Assembly (NCBI GenBank): GCA_017860295.1
Contig: JAFNAS010000018.1
Location: forward strand, 1-64,000
DNA: 64,000 nt
Reading direction: 5' to 3'
From: Bacteroidota bacterium
GTDB taxonomy: Bacteria; Bacteroidota; Bacteroidia; Bacteroidales; Paludibacteraceae
In this document: one piece after another, positions 50,883-61,305 of the stretch
Numbering within the stretch: position 1 is the stretch's first letter
Layout of the letters: each line of letters starts with the position of its first letter
Notes under the pieces: generated by a model
Databases searched by the model: none
Told to the model about the DNA's origin: nothing
The model's input: only the letters and a program-made list of their open reading frames with translations
Translations under genes and position numbers: made by a program

Positions 50883-53013
50883 TCGCCGTGACATATTGCT
50901 TCGGTTCGGTATCGTGTACGTAGTGATACTGGCAGTAGCAGCCGCTATCGTATTCAAAATAATAGACATACAGGTATTTGAGCGCCCGATCTGGATGAAA
51001 CTCGCCTCGCGACTCACTCAGGCCGACAGAGAAGCTCCCGCCACCCGGGGCAACATTTTTGCCGCCGATGGAGAGCTATTGGCCAGCACTTTGCCAAAAT
51101 ATTACCTCTACATGGACATGCGTGCCGACGCGCTGCACGACACCTTGAAGAATCACGAGAAGTCCCTTTTCAGCGAAAAAGTAGACTCTTTGGCCACCGC
51201 CCTTTCGCGAAAACTGGGTGACAAATCGAAAGACGAATACAAACGAAGCCTTATCAATGCCTACAAAAGAGTTGACAAACGCTTCTTGATCTACCCTTAT
51301 TTGGTCTCTTTCTCCGACATGCAACAAATTAGGAAATTCCCGTTATTCAACATGGGGAAAATCAAAAGCGGTCTGTGCGAAGAGGTATATGCCCGTCGTG
51401 TTCGTCCGTTTGGCGACCTCGGTAGCCGCACCATCGGCGATATTTACGGCGACGGAGCTCGCGGAGGTAAAAATGGCATCGAACTTGCATTCGATTCGAT
51501 TTTGAAAGGCAAATCCGGGGTTTTCTCCCGACAACGCATTGCAGGCCGGTGGGAAAACGTGGTAGCAGTTGCTCCCGACAACGGTGCAGATATTTATACT
51601 ACACTCGACGTTTCCATTCAGGACATTACAGAAAGTTCGCTCCTCAGAGAACTGACCGCACTGCAAGCCAACGAAGGATGCGCGGTAGTAATGGAGGTAA
51701 ATACGGGTGAAATCAAGGCGGTAGCCAACCTGAGCCGTCTGCCGGACGGGAGCTATGCCGAGCGTCGCAACGAAGCATTTGCCGATCAGGGAGAACCCGG
51801 ATCGACCTTCAAAGTAGCCTCTGTTATGGCAGCACTCGACGATGGTTTACTATCGGAAAACGATACCATCGATACCGGCAACGGACTTTACTCGTTTTTC
51901 GGGCAAATAATGAAAGATCACAATGCAAATCGTGGTGGTTATCATAAAATTTCAGTGGCTCAAGCCATCTGGTATTCATCAAATGTCGGTGTATCTCGAG
52001 CCATCTACAATGCCTACAAAAACAATCCGGCTGCATTTGTCGACAAGCTTTATAGCATGAAGCTCAATCAGAAAATGCACTTCGACATTCCCGGCTCAGG
52101 AACACCTCACATCAAGCATCCGAACGACAAACATTCAATTTGGTCAAACACCACGTTACCATGGATGTCAATAGGATATGAAATAGGAATGCCCCCTATT
52201 TACACGCTGGCTTTTTACAATGCTATCGCCAATGGAGGAAAAATGATTCGTCCGTTTTTGGTCAAATCGATCCAACGGGATGGTAAAGTAATCAAATCGT
52301 TTACAACCGAAACCATTAACGAAGCTATCTGCAAACCGACAACCTTAACAAAAATCAGATCGATGCTTGAAGGGGTTGTAAAATACGGAACAGGTAAGAG
52401 CGTTGCATCGCCCTACGTTCAAATAGCCGGGAAGTCGGGTACCGCGCAAATCTCGAAAGGAAGTGCCGGTTACAAATCGAACGGAGTTACCCATCAGGTA
52501 TCATTTTGTGGCTATTTTCCTGCCAACAATCCGCGCTACACCGTTATATGTGTCATTCGCGAACCCCAAATCGGAGCTGCTTCCGGCGGTCACATGTCAG
52601 GAGCGGTTGTAAAAAGCATTGCCGAACTGGTGTATGCAAAAAAAATTACGGTAAAGCCTCAGGAAATTCCAAGAATTGCAAACTTGCCTAAGATTCCGAA
52701 TGTAAAAGGCGGTAATTACGCCGAAGTGCAGACGGTACTCTCTCGGTTGGCAATCAATTTTATGGGAGACAAAGGCAGCAACCCATGGATTCAGACCCTA
52801 TCGGATGCCAACAGTGTACAGATACGCCCAATGAACCGCACTCCCAATACCATTCCAAATGTTGTTGGATTAGGGGCTAAAGATGCTGTATATTTGCTGG
52901 AAAATATCGGATTGCGGGCACAATTAATTGGTCGGGGAAAAGTAATTACACAATCGCTAACAGCAGGAGCTTATCCGTACAAAGGACAAACGATCGTACT
53001 TACATTGCAATAA
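50872..53013 (+). CDS. ftsI: Penicillin-binding protein FtsI (PBP3) with PASTA domain
   Basis: Divisome transpeptidase that cross-links septal peptidoglycan. The 713-aa protein has one membrane helix near residues 11-31 and the pedestal (about 50-240), with [13 protein letters not shown] near residue 60. The transpeptidase motifs are SxxK in [10 protein letters not shown] (about 308), SxN in [11 protein letters not shown] and KSGTAQ (about 523). A C-terminal PASTA-like segment (about 655-713; [20 protein letters not shown]) is the usual Bacteroidota extension. It overlaps ftsL by 11 nt. Confidence 0.94.
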   Translation: MNNDRRDILLRFGIVYVVILAVAAAIVFKIIDIQVFERPIWMKLASRLTQADREAPATRGNIFAADGELLASTLPKYYLYMDMRADALHDTLKNHEKSLFSEKVDSLATALSRKLGDKSKDEYKRSLINAYKRVDKRFLIYPYLVSFSDMQQIRKFPLFNMGKIKSGLCEEVYARRVRPFGDLGSRTIGDIYGDGARGGKNGIELAFDSILKGKSGVFSRQRIAGRWENVVAVAPDNGADIYTTLDVSIQDITESSLLRELTALQANEGCAVVMEVNTGEIKAVANLSRLPDGSYAERRNEAFADQGEPGSTFKVASVMAALDDGLLSENDTIDTGNGLYSFFGQIMKDHNANRGGYHKISVAQAIWYSSNVGVSRAIYNAYKNNPAAFVDKLYSMKLNQKMHFDIPGSGTPHIKHPNDKHSIWSNTTLPWMSIGYEIGMPPIYTLAFYNAIANGGKMIRPFLVKSIQRDGKVIKSFTTETINEAICKPTTLTKIRSMLEGVVKYGTGKSVASPYVQIAGKSGTAQISKGSAGYKSNGVTHQVSFCGYFPANNPRYTVICVIREPQIGAASGGHMSGAVVKSIAELVYAKKITVKPQEIPRIANLPKIPNVKGGNYAEVQTVLSRLAINFMGDKGSNPWIQTLSDANSVQIRPMNRTPNTIPNVVGLGAKDAVYLLENIGLRAQLIGRGKVITQSLTAGAYPYKGQTIVLTLQ

Positions 53014-53044
53014 ATCGTTTATATCGAAACAGAACAAAATACAA

Positions 53045-54502
53045 ATGAAATTATCATCTCTTATTCAGTCGGTGAAAGTTATCCAAACGACAGGATCGAC
53101 CGACCTTGAAATTAGTAACATCCAATTCGATTCACGCAAAGTAACCGGAGGTTCTCTGTTTGTCGCCACGCGCGGCACAGCAACCGACGGACATCAATAT
53201 ATCGGAAAAGCAATAGAACAGGGCGCACTCGCCATCGTATGCGAAGAGCTTCCCGCTACCCAGACCGACAAGACTACCTTTATCCTTACCGATAACAGTT
53301 CGGAAGCATTGGGACAAATTGCCCATGCCTGGTTTGGCAACCCTTCGGCTAAACTGACATTAGTCGGCGTAACGGGTACCAACGGCAAAACAACCACTGC
53401 CACATTATTATATCAGCTCTTCCGTAAATTCGGACACAAAAGCGGATTGCTTTCAACCGTTTGCAATTACATCGACGAACGCCCCATAGAGGCAACCCAC
53501 ACCACTCCCGATCCGATTGAGTTGAACAAACTACTGGCCGAAATGGTTTCCGAAGAATGCGAATATGCTTTTATGGAGGTAAGCTCCCACTCCATCGATC
53601 AACGCCGTATTGCCGGATTACAGTTTGCCGGTGGCATTTTCAGCAATATCACCCGCGATCATATCGATTACCATAAAACCTTCGAGGCTTACCTCAAAGC
53701 AAAAAAACGGTTTTTCGACGATCTGCCCGAAACGGCCTTTGCGCTCACCAATCTCGATGACAAAAACGGAATGGTGATGCTTCAAAATACAAAAGCGAGC
53801 AAAAAAACATATTCGACACGAACACTAGCCGACTTCAGAGGTAAAATTATTGAAGAAAATTTCGACGGGATGGTGCTTCACATGAACGATACGGAAGTAG
53901 CGGTTCCTTTTATCGGCCGGTTTAACGTATCCAACCTGTTGGCGGTATTTGGTACGGCGGTCTTGTTGGGTTGCAACGAACACGAAGTATTGGTTCATTT
54001 GAGCAGCCTGCATCCGGTATCCGGTCGTTTCGAAGCATTGCGCTCGCCAAACGGCTTTACGGCAATTGTCGATTACGCGCACACCCCGGATGCCTTGAAA
54101 AATGTATTGGGCACCATCAACGATATTGTGAATGGCAAGAGTGAGGTAATTACGGTAGTCGGCTGTGGTGGTAACCGCGACAAAGGCAAGCGTCCGATGA
54201 TGGCGCGCGAAGCTGTTAGTGCCAGCAACAAAGTGATATTCACCTCCGACAATCCACGCGATGAAGAGCCGATGGATATTCTCAACGACATGCTGGCCGG
54301 CCTGACTGACGATGAAAAAAAAGGCACTCTGACCATCCCCGACCGAGAGCAGGCAATCCGTACGGCTTGCATGTTGGCAAAAAAAGGAGATGTTGTTCTC
54401 ATTGCCGGTAAGGGTCACGAAGATTATCAGATTGTAAAAGGTGTAAAACACCATTTCGACGACAAAGAGGTCGTCCGTTCATTCTTTGTTTCAATGCAAT
54501 AA
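53045..54502 (+). CDS. murE: UDP-MurNAc-L-Ala-D-Glu:meso-DAP ligase
   Basis: Adds the third residue to the peptidoglycan stem peptide. The 485-aa protein has the ATP motif [15 protein letters not shown] near residue 110, the [16 protein letters not shown] segment, and the specificity motif DNPRDEEP near 402, where DNPR indicates meso-diaminopimelate rather than lysine. This agrees with dapB in this window. It starts 31 nt after ftsI. Confidence 0.96.
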   Translation: MKLSSLIQSVKVIQTTGSTDLEISNIQFDSRKVTGGSLFVATRGTATDGHQYIGKAIEQGALAIVCEELPATQTDKTTFILTDNSSEALGQIAHAWFGNPSAKLTLVGVTGTNGKTTTATLLYQLFRKFGHKSGLLSTVCNYIDERPIEATHTTPDPIELNKLLAEMVSEECEYAFMEVSSHSIDQRRIAGLQFAGGIFSNITRDHIDYHKTFEAYLKAKKRFFDDLPETAFALTNLDDKNGMVMLQNTKASKKTYSTRTLADFRGKIIEENFDGMVLHMNDTEVAVPFIGRFNVSNLLAVFGTAVLLGCNEHEVLVHLSSLHPVSGRFEALRSPNGFTAIVDYAHTPDALKNVLGTINDIVNGKSEVITVVGCGGNRDKGKRPMMAREAVSASNKVIFTSDNPRDEEPMDILNDMLAGLTDDEKKGTLTIPDREQAIRTACMLAKKGDVVLIAGKGHEDYQIVKGVKHHFDDKEVVRSFFVSMQ

Positions 54503-54536
54503 TACACCATAATCCCACCTATCAAAACCTAACCAA

Positions 54537-55799
54537 ATGTTGTACTATTTATTTCAATATCTCCACGAATTGCACGTTCCGGGGTCCGGCATGTTCGGAT
54601 TTATCTCTTTTCGTGCCGGCATGGCGTTCATCTTCTCGTTGTTGATAGCTACGCTAATCGGACGTCGCATCATCATGTACCTTCAGAAAAAACAAATCGG
54701 AGAGACCATCCGCGATATGGGACTGGAGGGTCAGCTGGCCAAAAAGGGCACTCCGACAATGGGAGGTATCATCATTATCATTGCTATTCTGATACCGGTC
54801 TTGCTGTTCGGTATTTTGCATAATGTCTATACCATATTGATGATCATCTCCACCATTTGGTTGGGTTGCATCGGCTTTTTGGACGACTATATCAAAGTGT
54901 TCCGCAAGAACAAAGAGGGGCTTCAGGGACGTTTTAAAATCATAGGTCAAATCGGACTCGGACTGATTGTAGGCCTCACTTTATATCTCAGTCCGCAGGT
55001 TGTAATGCGTGAGAATGTAGGAGTTAAATATACCGGACAGGCAGAAGAGGTGGTTTTGTACCGTAACTACGATTTCAAATCGACACAGACTACCATTCCT
55101 TTTCTAAAGAATCACAACTTCGACTATGCCCGCCCGTTCCGCGCGCTGGGCGATCAGGCTCAAACCTGGGGCTGGATACTCTTCATTCTGGTCACCATAT
55201 TTATTGTTACCGCCGTATCGAACGGATCGAACATGACCGATGGTCTTGATGGGCTGGCGACCGGCTCCTCGGCCATCATTGGGGTCACGCTCGGCATATT
55301 GGCGTACCTGTCGAGCAATATCAACTACGCCTCCTACCTCAACATTATGTATATTCCCAACGCGGGCGAACTGGTAGTCTTCGCGGCAGCATTCATCGGT
55401 GCAACGGTAGGTTTCTTATGGTACAATGCCTTTCCCGCGCAGGTATTTATGGGAGATACCGGTAGTTTGACCATCGGTGGCATCATTGCCGTATTCGCAA
55501 TCATCATTCACAAAGAGCTTTTAATTCCAATTTTGTGCGGAATCTTCTTAGTCGAAAATTTATCGGTTATGATTCAGGTGGCACATTTCAAGCGAACCAA
55601 ACGAAAATATGGCGAAGGCCGGCGAATATTCAAGATGGCGCCACTACATCACCATTTTCAAAAAGCCGGCAATTCAGGCATTCAGGCGCTGATTCAACGT
55701 CCGTATCAACCTATTCCCGAATCTAAAATTGTCATCCGCTTCTGGATGGTAGGCCTAATACTCGCAGCATTGACCATCATCACCCTGAAGATGAGATAA
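54537..55799 (+). CDS. mraY: Phospho-N-acetylmuramoyl-pentapeptide transferase
   Basis: Inner-membrane enzyme that makes lipid I from UDP-MurNAc-pentapeptide and undecaprenyl phosphate. The 420-aa protein has about ten membrane helices and the family motifs [10 protein letters not shown] (about 74-83), [16 protein letters not shown] (about 115-130), [16 protein letters not shown] and [10 protein letters not shown], plus MAPLHHHF near residue 364. The length is above E. coli MraY (360) because of an insertion around residues 160-220, probably common to Bacteroidota. Confidence 0.96.
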   Translation: MLYYLFQYLHELHVPGSGMFGFISFRAGMAFIFSLLIATLIGRRIIMYLQKKQIGETIRDMGLEGQLAKKGTPTMGGIIIIIAILIPVLLFGILHNVYTILMIISTIWLGCIGFLDDYIKVFRKNKEGLQGRFKIIGQIGLGLIVGLTLYLSPQVVMRENVGVKYTGQAEEVVLYRNYDFKSTQTTIPFLKNHNFDYARPFRALGDQAQTWGWILFILVTIFIVTAVSNGSNMTDGLDGLATGSSAIIGVTLGILAYLSSNINYASYLNIMYIPNAGELVVFAAAFIGATVGFLWYNAFPAQVFMGDTGSLTIGGIIAVFAIIIHKELLIPILCGIFLVENLSVMIQVAHFKRTKRKYGEGRRIFKMAPLHHHFQKAGNSGIQALIQRPYQPIPESKIVIRFWMVGLILAALTIITLKMR

Positions 55800-55830
55800 A
55801 ACGCACAAAATACATTGTAAATTCACTGCC

Positions 55831-57165
55831 ATGGCAAAAAAAATAGTTGTATTGGGAGCTGCTGAAAGTGGCATCGGAGCAGCAGTTCTGGCACAAAAAG
55901 AGGGATTCGACATCTTCGTATCCGATTTTGGAAAGATCAAACCCGAGTATAAGGAGATGCTGGAAAAATACCACATTGCCTGGGAAGAGGGCGCTCACAC
56001 CGAAAGCATCGTACTTGCAGCCGACGAAATAATCAAAAGCCCGGGAATTCCCGAAAAAGCGCCCATCATTAAAAAACTCCGTGGGTTGGGTACTCCGATC
56101 ATTTCCGAAATAGAATTTGCCAAACGGTATACCAACGCAAAAATGATCTGCATCACGGGTAGTAATGGTAAAACCACCACTACCTCGTTGATTTATCACA
56201 TTTTGGAAAATGCCGGATTAAACGTGGGATTGGCCGGAAACATCGGTAAAAGTCTCGCCTGGCAGGTAGCCGAATGCAATTACGACTATTATGTGGTAGA
56301 GCTGAGCAGCTTCCAGTTGGATGGCATGTACAACTTCAAGGCCGATGTTGCCATTTTATTGAATATCACCCCCGATCACCTCGATCGCTACGATTATAAA
56401 TTTCAGAATTACATCGACTCCAAATTTCGTATTATCCAGAACCAGACAGCCGAAGATGCTTTCATCTACTGGAACGACGATCCCGTAATCACCGCCGAGC
56501 TGGAAAAGAGAGATATTGCCTCCAACTGCGTACCTTTCGCGCTGGAGAAGAAAGCCGATGAAAAAGCATATATTCAGAATAGCAATATCGTATTCAACAT
56601 TAACGATCCGTTTTCTATTCCGCAGGGAGAATTGGCAATTCAGGGCGTTCACAACCTCTACAATTCGATGGCAGCAGGCTTAGCCGCCGACATCATCAAT
56701 GTCAAAAACGAGGTAATCCGCCAGTCATTCAGCAATTTTCAGGGAGTAGAACATCGATTGGAATATGTAGCAACTGTACGCGGTATACGGTTTATCAACG
56801 ACTCCAAAGCCACGAATGTAAATTCGTGTTGGTATGCACTTCAAAGCATGACAACCCCGGTCATTCTGATTCTGGGCGGCACCGACAAAGGAAACGACTA
56901 TACCGAAATAGAAGAGCTCGTCCGGCAGAAAGCGCACACGCTCATTTTCATGGGTCTGGATAACCACAAACTACATGATTTCTTCGATAAAATGGCCAAA
57001 AAGACATTCGATGTACAGTCAATAGAAACGGCAGTAAAAACGGCTTACGAAAATGGAGCCAAAGGAGATACTGTTTTACTATCGCCCTGTTGCGCAAGCT
57101 TCGATCTTTTCCAGAACTATGAAGATCGGGGTACTCAATTTAAAGAACACGTACGAAAACTCTAA
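55831..57165 (+). CDS. murD: UDP-MurNAc-L-alanine:D-glutamate ligase
   Basis: Adds D-glutamate to UDP-MurNAc-L-Ala. The 444-aa protein has the N-terminal nucleotide-binding domain (VLGAAESGIGAAVLAQ), the ATP motif CITGSNGKTTTTSLIYH near residue 107, the NITPDHLDRYDYKF segment, and the C-terminal domain with INDSKATNVNS and ILGGTDKGNDY. It is 31 nt after mraY and 18 nt before the small membrane protein. Confidence 0.96.
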   Translation: MAKKIVVLGAAESGIGAAVLAQKEGFDIFVSDFGKIKPEYKEMLEKYHIAWEEGAHTESIVLAADEIIKSPGIPEKAPIIKKLRGLGTPIISEIEFAKRYTNAKMICITGSNGKTTTTSLIYHILENAGLNVGLAGNIGKSLAWQVAECNYDYYVVELSSFQLDGMYNFKADVAILLNITPDHLDRYDYKFQNYIDSKFRIIQNQTAEDAFIYWNDDPVITAELEKRDIASNCVPFALEKKADEKAYIQNSNIVFNINDPFSIPQGELAIQGVHNLYNSMAAGLAADIINVKNEVIRQSFSNFQGVEHRLEYVATVRGIRFINDSKATNVNSCWYALQSMTTPVILILGGTDKGNDYTEIEELVRQKAHTLIFMGLDNHKLHDFFDKMAKKTFDVQSIETAVKTAYENGAKGDTVLLSPCCASFDLFQNYEDRGTQFKEHVRKL

Positions 57166-57183
57166 ACAATCAATTCCTCGATT

Positions 57184-57468
57184 ATGCTCATGTACTATTC
57201 AAAAAAAAGAATTGCCAAATGGGAATTCTGGCACAACAAAGGGAAATGGCCGTTTTGCATCACAGTCGGCCTCAGCATCGGTTTTACTATCTATGCCATG
57301 TTTCTGGTTCTGTTTCTGGTCTCCGGCCATTCGCTTTCCATCGGAAGAATGATAGGAGCCACTCTGACTATTGCATTGGGAGGCACGGTTATCGGATGGA
57401 TGGCTTGGTACGAAAACGAAGAAAAATATGAAAAGTGGCTCCGGGAGCACAAGAAAAAACAAAAATAA
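57184..57468 (+). CDS. Small membrane protein of unknown function inside the dcw cluster
   Basis: A 94-aa protein with two membrane helices (about residues 24-46 and 52-73) flanked by charged ends: the N-terminus has SKKRIAKWEFWHNKGKWP and the C-terminus NEEKYEKWLREHKKKQK. It lies in phase with its neighbours, 18 nt after murD and 21 nt before ftsW, so it is almost certainly translated from the same mRNA. I do not recognise a family. By position it could assist division or lipid II synthesis, but there is no sequence evidence for either. Confidence 0.72.
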   Translation: MLMYYSKKRIAKWEFWHNKGKWPFCITVGLSIGFTIYAMFLVLFLVSGHSLSIGRMIGATLTIALGGTVIGWMAWYENEEKYEKWLREHKKKQK

Positions 57469-57489
57469 ATCGATTAAACCGTACTTGGT

Positions 57490-58701
57490 ATGCGTGATTT
57501 CCTAAAAAAATATTTTCAGGGCGATTCGGTTATATGGACAGTATTTTTTCTGCTCTGCATGATCTCTATCGTGGAACTTTACAGCGCCAGTAGTTCTCTG
57601 GCATTCAGAGCTTCCAACCATGCAGCCCCAATGCTTCGACATGCCATGTTTCTGGCGCTTGGTGCTACTATCGTTGCTGGTGTTCACATGATTAACTATA
57701 AAAGCATCAATAAGTTTGCCTACATTTTGCTAGCCATCTCAGCATTAGCATTGGTATATGCTCTGTTAAAAGGGGTGAATGCCAACGATGCCAAACGTTG
57801 GATCGGAGTAGGCGGTATTCAGTTCCAACCTTCGGAATTTGCCAAAATATCTCTTCTAGTGGTAGTTGCCGACCTCATTGCCAAAGCAAAAAACGCTCAG
57901 GATCTCAACAAATCGTTTATAAAAATCGTTGTGGTCACGGTCGTAATCTGTGGTCTAATTTGTCTTGAAAACCTGTCAACCGCAGGTATTCTGTTTGGAG
58001 TTGTCTTTCTAATGATGGTCATCGGCCGTGTTCCCTTCAAGAAATTAGGAATGCTATTGGCAGGCATCGGCGTTGCTATATTGCTCTTAATCGCAGTTAT
58101 GCATATTGTACCAGAAAGTCATCGGCCGAAAGCATTTAACCGTTACTACACCTGGGAAAACCGTATTTCTCGCTTTCTCCAGCACAACAAAACAGACAAA
58201 GATAAGTACGTAATTACCGACGAAAATTATCAGGTCATGCACGGACAAATTGCTATTGCCCGTGGTGGCGTTATCGGAGTATTTCCGGGTAATAGTCTCG
58301 AACGCAACTATCTGCCGCAAGCCTACGCCGACTACATTTATGCCATTATCGTAGAAGAAACAGGTCTTCTTGGCGGAATATTTGTGATGGCACTTTATCT
58401 TTTCCTGTTGTTCCGAGCGGGACAAATAGCCTGGCGCTGCAACGATCCTTACCCCTCGTTACTGGTCATCGGACTTACGCTGATGATTGTCATTCAAGCA
58501 ATGGTAAGTATGGGTGTCACCGTGCATCTTGGCCCTGTTACCGGCCAACCTTTACCTATCATCAGCCGTGGAGGAACATCTATTTTGGTTACCAGCGTCT
58601 ACTTTGGAATTATTCTGAGCGTAACCCGTTATTTCAAAAAGGGGAAACAGAAGAATGATTCGTCAGAAACAAATACAATAGCAAATGAATCAGCCCAATA
58701 A
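57490..58701 (+). CDS. ftsW: Septal peptidoglycan polymerase FtsW
   Basis: SEDS-family glycosyltransferase working with FtsI at the septum. The 403-aa protein has about ten membrane helices. Family features are KRWIGVGGIQFQPSEFAKI near residue 101, a large periplasmic loop with NYQVMHGQIAIARGG, and PVTGQPLPIISRGGTSIL near residue 350. Its end overlaps murG by 17 nt. Confidence 0.95.
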   Translation: MRDFLKKYFQGDSVIWTVFFLLCMISIVELYSASSSLAFRASNHAAPMLRHAMFLALGATIVAGVHMINYKSINKFAYILLAISALALVYALLKGVNANDAKRWIGVGGIQFQPSEFAKISLLVVVADLIAKAKNAQDLNKSFIKIVVVTVVICGLICLENLSTAGILFGVVFLMMVIGRVPFKKLGMLLAGIGVAILLLIAVMHIVPESHRPKAFNRYYTWENRISRFLQHNKTDKDKYVITDENYQVMHGQIAIARGGVIGVFPGNSLERNYLPQAYADYIYAIIVEETGLLGGIFVMALYLFLLFRAGQIAWRCNDPYPSLLVIGLTLMIVIQAMVSMGVTVHLGPVTGQPLPIISRGGTSILVTSVYFGIILSVTRYFKKGKQKNDSSETNTIANESAQ

Positions 58702-59788
58702 ATTTATCATAAGCGGAGGCGGCACCGGAGGTCATATTTTTCCGGCCATTGCCATTGCCAATGCATTAAAAGCAAAAGTAGAAAATGCTCAAATTCTCTT
58801 CATCGGAGCTGAAGGCCGGATGGAGATGGAAAAGGTACCTGCCGCCGGTTATCCGATTATCGGACTTCCCATCCGGGGTTTCGACCGTAAAAACATGTTG
58901 CGCAACGTAAAAACGCTCTATCTACTTGCCAAATCGATGTATAGGGCTCGAAAAATTGTAAAAGACTTTGCACCCAATGCGGTTATCGGAGTAGGCGGAT
59001 ATGCCAGCGGCCCCACATTGAAAGTCGCATCACAACTCAACATTCCGGTCATCGTGCAAGAGCAGAACTCTTTTGCCGGAGTTACCAACAAACTTTTGTC
59101 CGACAAAGCTGCTTGTTTCTGTGTGGCTTATGAGGGTATGGAGCGATTCTTCCCCAAAGAAAAAATTATTCTAACGGGCAATCCTATCCGCCAGGATCTC
59201 CAACTCGATCCGAATAAAAAAGAAGACGCTTACCGGTTCTTCAACCTCGATCCCGCCAAGAAGACTCTACTGGTCATCGGAGGAAGCCTTGGTGCACGCA
59301 CTCTAAACCAAAGCTTACTCAAACATCTTGATTTATTGGTACAATCAGATATACAGGTCATTTGGCAAGCTGGAAAGATTTATATTGAAAGTCTTCGTGC
59401 GTTAGCAACACCCCATCTCAACAAAAATATTATCTTGACTGATTTTGTTGCCCGAATGGATTATGCCTACGCTATTGCCAACCTGGTCATTTCACGCGCA
59501 GGAGCTAGCTCCATTTCGGAGCTTTGTCTACTTGGTAAACCTTCGATATTGGTTCCTTCGCCCAACGTGGCAGAAGATCATCAAACGCACAATGCCCTGG
59601 CGCTGGTCAATAAAGATGCTGCGATAATGATTAAAGACGTTGAGGCCAAAGAAGCACTTATTCCGGAGGCTCTCAAACTTATTAAAAACCATCTCCGACT
59701 AGAGCAGCTCGCAACGAACAGTATGAATCTGGCACAAAAAGATTCGGCGGCACGCATTGCGGATGAAATATTGAAAAGAGCAAAATAG
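58685..59788 (+). CDS. murG: Undecaprenyldiphospho-muramoylpentapeptide GlcNAc transferase
   Basis: Converts lipid I to lipid II at the inner face of the inner membrane. The 367-aa GT28 enzyme has ISGGGTGGHIFPAIAIANAL near its N-terminus, GVGGYASGPTLKVA near residue 100, and the donor-binding SRAGASSISELCLLGKPSI and PSPNVAEDHQTHNALAL. It is the last gene of the cluster here; murC, ftsQ, ftsA and ftsZ, which usually follow in Bacteroidales, are absent. Confidence 0.96.
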   Translation: MNQPNKFIISGGGTGGHIFPAIAIANALKAKVENAQILFIGAEGRMEMEKVPAAGYPIIGLPIRGFDRKNMLRNVKTLYLLAKSMYRARKIVKDFAPNAVIGVGGYASGPTLKVASQLNIPVIVQEQNSFAGVTNKLLSDKAACFCVAYEGMERFFPKEKIILTGNPIRQDLQLDPNKKEDAYRFFNLDPAKKTLLVIGGSLGARTLNQSLLKHLDLLVQSDIQVIWQAGKIYIESLRALATPHLNKNIILTDFVARMDYAYAIANLVISRAGASSISELCLLGKPSILVPSPNVAEDHQTHNALALVNKDAAIMIKDVEAKEALIPEALKLIKNHLRLEQLATNSMNLAQKDSAARIADEILKRAK

Positions 59789-59804
59789 CTCCGAATTGGA
59801 CGAT

Positions 59805-59850
59805 AAAATGAAAAGGGCAATTCCATATCAGGAATTGCCCTTTTCATTTT
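59805..59850. terminator. 20-bp bidirectional terminator closing the dcw cluster
   Basis: A perfect 20-bp stem (59805-59824 with 59831-59850) and a 6-nt loop ATATCA. The flanks are A-rich on the left and T-rich on the right, so it can end both murG (plus) and terC (minus). Its right foot overlaps the terC stop codon (59849-59851). Confidence 0.92.
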
Positions 59851-60901
59851 ATTCCTCTTTTGTCTCTTTCTGTGGAAAAATGACCGATGCCAGTATGCTA
59901 ATGCCCAAAATACCTACGACTGCCAATAAAGAAGGTCCTGTAGCAATGTGAATATGCAAGATCCCCAAAAGCATTTTCACGCCGATGAATGTCAGTAAGA
60001 CTGCCAGCCCGATCTTCAAGTAATGGAAAAGATTCATCACATTTGATATGAGGAAGAACAGCGACCTTAAACCAAGAATTGCACAGATATTGGACGCAAA
60101 CACAATATACGGATCCTTGGTGACCGAAAATATAGCCGGAACAGAATCGACGGCAAACAACACGTCGGAAAATTCAACCACAAAAACAACCAGAAGTAAC
60201 GGGGTAATCATGCGTTTGCCATCAATATGAGTAAAGAAATGATCCTTTACAAAATGAGGATGTACCGCAAAATATTTTGAAGCAAGACGTACAACCGGAT
60301 GTTTGGACACATTGATCTTCTCCTCCTTATCCTTATCGATGTACATTTTGATCCCCGTAAATATCAGTAATGCCCCAAAGATCCACATGATCCATTCAAA
60401 ACGTTGAATCAAAGCTGCACTGAGGAAAATAAAGATAAACCGCATAATTATTGCTCCCAGAATGCCCCAGAACAACACTCGGTGATAATACGCTTTCGGC
60501 ACGCTAAAGCTCATAAAAATCATAATAATCACAAAGATATTATCTACGGAAAGAGCATATTCAATGAGGTAACCCGTAAGAAATTCGAGTGATAACGCTT
60601 TTCTGTAAACACTCAGATTGGCATCCAGATCTAACGTCGGATTCAAGTTCAATCCATGTCCATGCAGTTGATTGATATCCTGCAATCTAGAAAATGAATC
60701 CACACTATGAATCATATCTCCGTATGCCCCGATAAATAAATAAATGCATAGAGACAAGATAGTCCACACCACTGTCCAAATAGTAGCCTCTTTAAAAGAG
60801 ACCTCGTGACTTTTCCGATTGAAAATACCCAGATCAATTGCCAATACAACAAAAATCAGAGAAAGAAAGCCTATAAAAAAAATCAGTTCGTGACCGCTCA
60901 T
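59849..60901 (-). CDS. TerC/Alx family membrane protein (metal exporter)
   Basis: A 350-aa inner-membrane protein with about nine helices. The acidic residues in helices that mark the family are present: AIDLGIFNRK, ALSVDNIFVI and VEFSDVLFAVDSVPAIF. Recent work links members (Alx, MeeF/MeeY) to Mn2+ export, sometimes during metalation of exported proteins. I chose the ATG at 60901 because the protein then starts MSGHELIFFIGFLS. There is no room for a manganese riboswitch upstream: the DUF486 gene ends 16 nt away. Confidence 0.88.
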   Translation of the reverse strand: MSGHELIFFIGFLSLIFVVLAIDLGIFNRKSHEVSFKEATIWTVVWTILSLCIYLFIGAYGDMIHSVDSFSRLQDINQLHGHGLNLNPTLDLDANLSVYRKALSLEFLTGYLIEYALSVDNIFVIIMIFMSFSVPKAYYHRVLFWGILGAIIMRFIFIFLSAALIQRFEWIMWIFGALLIFTGIKMYIDKDKEEKINVSKHPVVRLASKYFAVHPHFVKDHFFTHIDGKRMITPLLLVVFVVEFSDVLFAVDSVPAIFSVTKDPYIVFASNICAILGLRSLFFLISNVMNLFHYLKIGLAVLLTFIGVKMLLGILHIHIATGPSLLAVVGILGISILASVIFPQKETKEE

Positions 60902-60917
60902 TATAAAGTAAAATAAT

Positions 60918-61286
60918 TTATTTTTTAAAAACAAGATAAACAGCACCCACCATGAGCAACATGGCAAGAATATGATTCCATCGCACGTCTATTCTAAAGA
61001 CAATAATGGAAAATACGATAAAAACTGAGAGAGTTACTACCTCCTGAATGACTTTCAACTGCATTAACGAAAACGAACCGCCATTACCCTGAAATCCAAT
61101 CCGATTGGCTGGTACCTGAAAACAGTATTCAAAAAAGGCAATACCCCAGCTAATCAATATAACAACAAACAAAGGCAATGACCCGAACCAAGAAAATTCG
61201 CGCATACGCAGATGTCCATACCAAGCCATTGTCATAAAAATATTTGAAATAACAAGCAAGCTGACCGTTGCTACACCATTATACAT
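60918..61286 (-). CDS. DUF486/DMT family four-helix membrane protein
   Basis: A 122-aa membrane protein with four helices and the family-typical FMTMAWYGHLR, SWGIAFFEYCFQVPANRIG and QLKVIQEVVTLSVF segments. DUF486 belongs to the drug/metabolite transporter superfamily; substrate unknown. The ATG at 61286 is used; a TTG 30 nt upstream would overlap the neighbouring gene. It lies just before terC and after the sorting-domain protein, all on the minus strand. Confidence 0.85.
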   Translation of the reverse strand: MYNGVATVSLLVISNIFMTMAWYGHLRMREFSWFGSLPLFVVILISWGIAFFEYCFQVPANRIGFQGNGGSFSLMQLKVIQEVVTLSVFIVFSIIVFRIDVRWNHILAMLLMVGAVYLVFKK

Positions 61287-61305
61287 TTCGATGATATTAA
61301 GCCGA

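Noticed and set aside
60902-60917. Manganese riboswitch (yybP-ykoY) before terC
   Set aside because: Only 16 nt separate terC from the upstream gene, too short for the aptamer.
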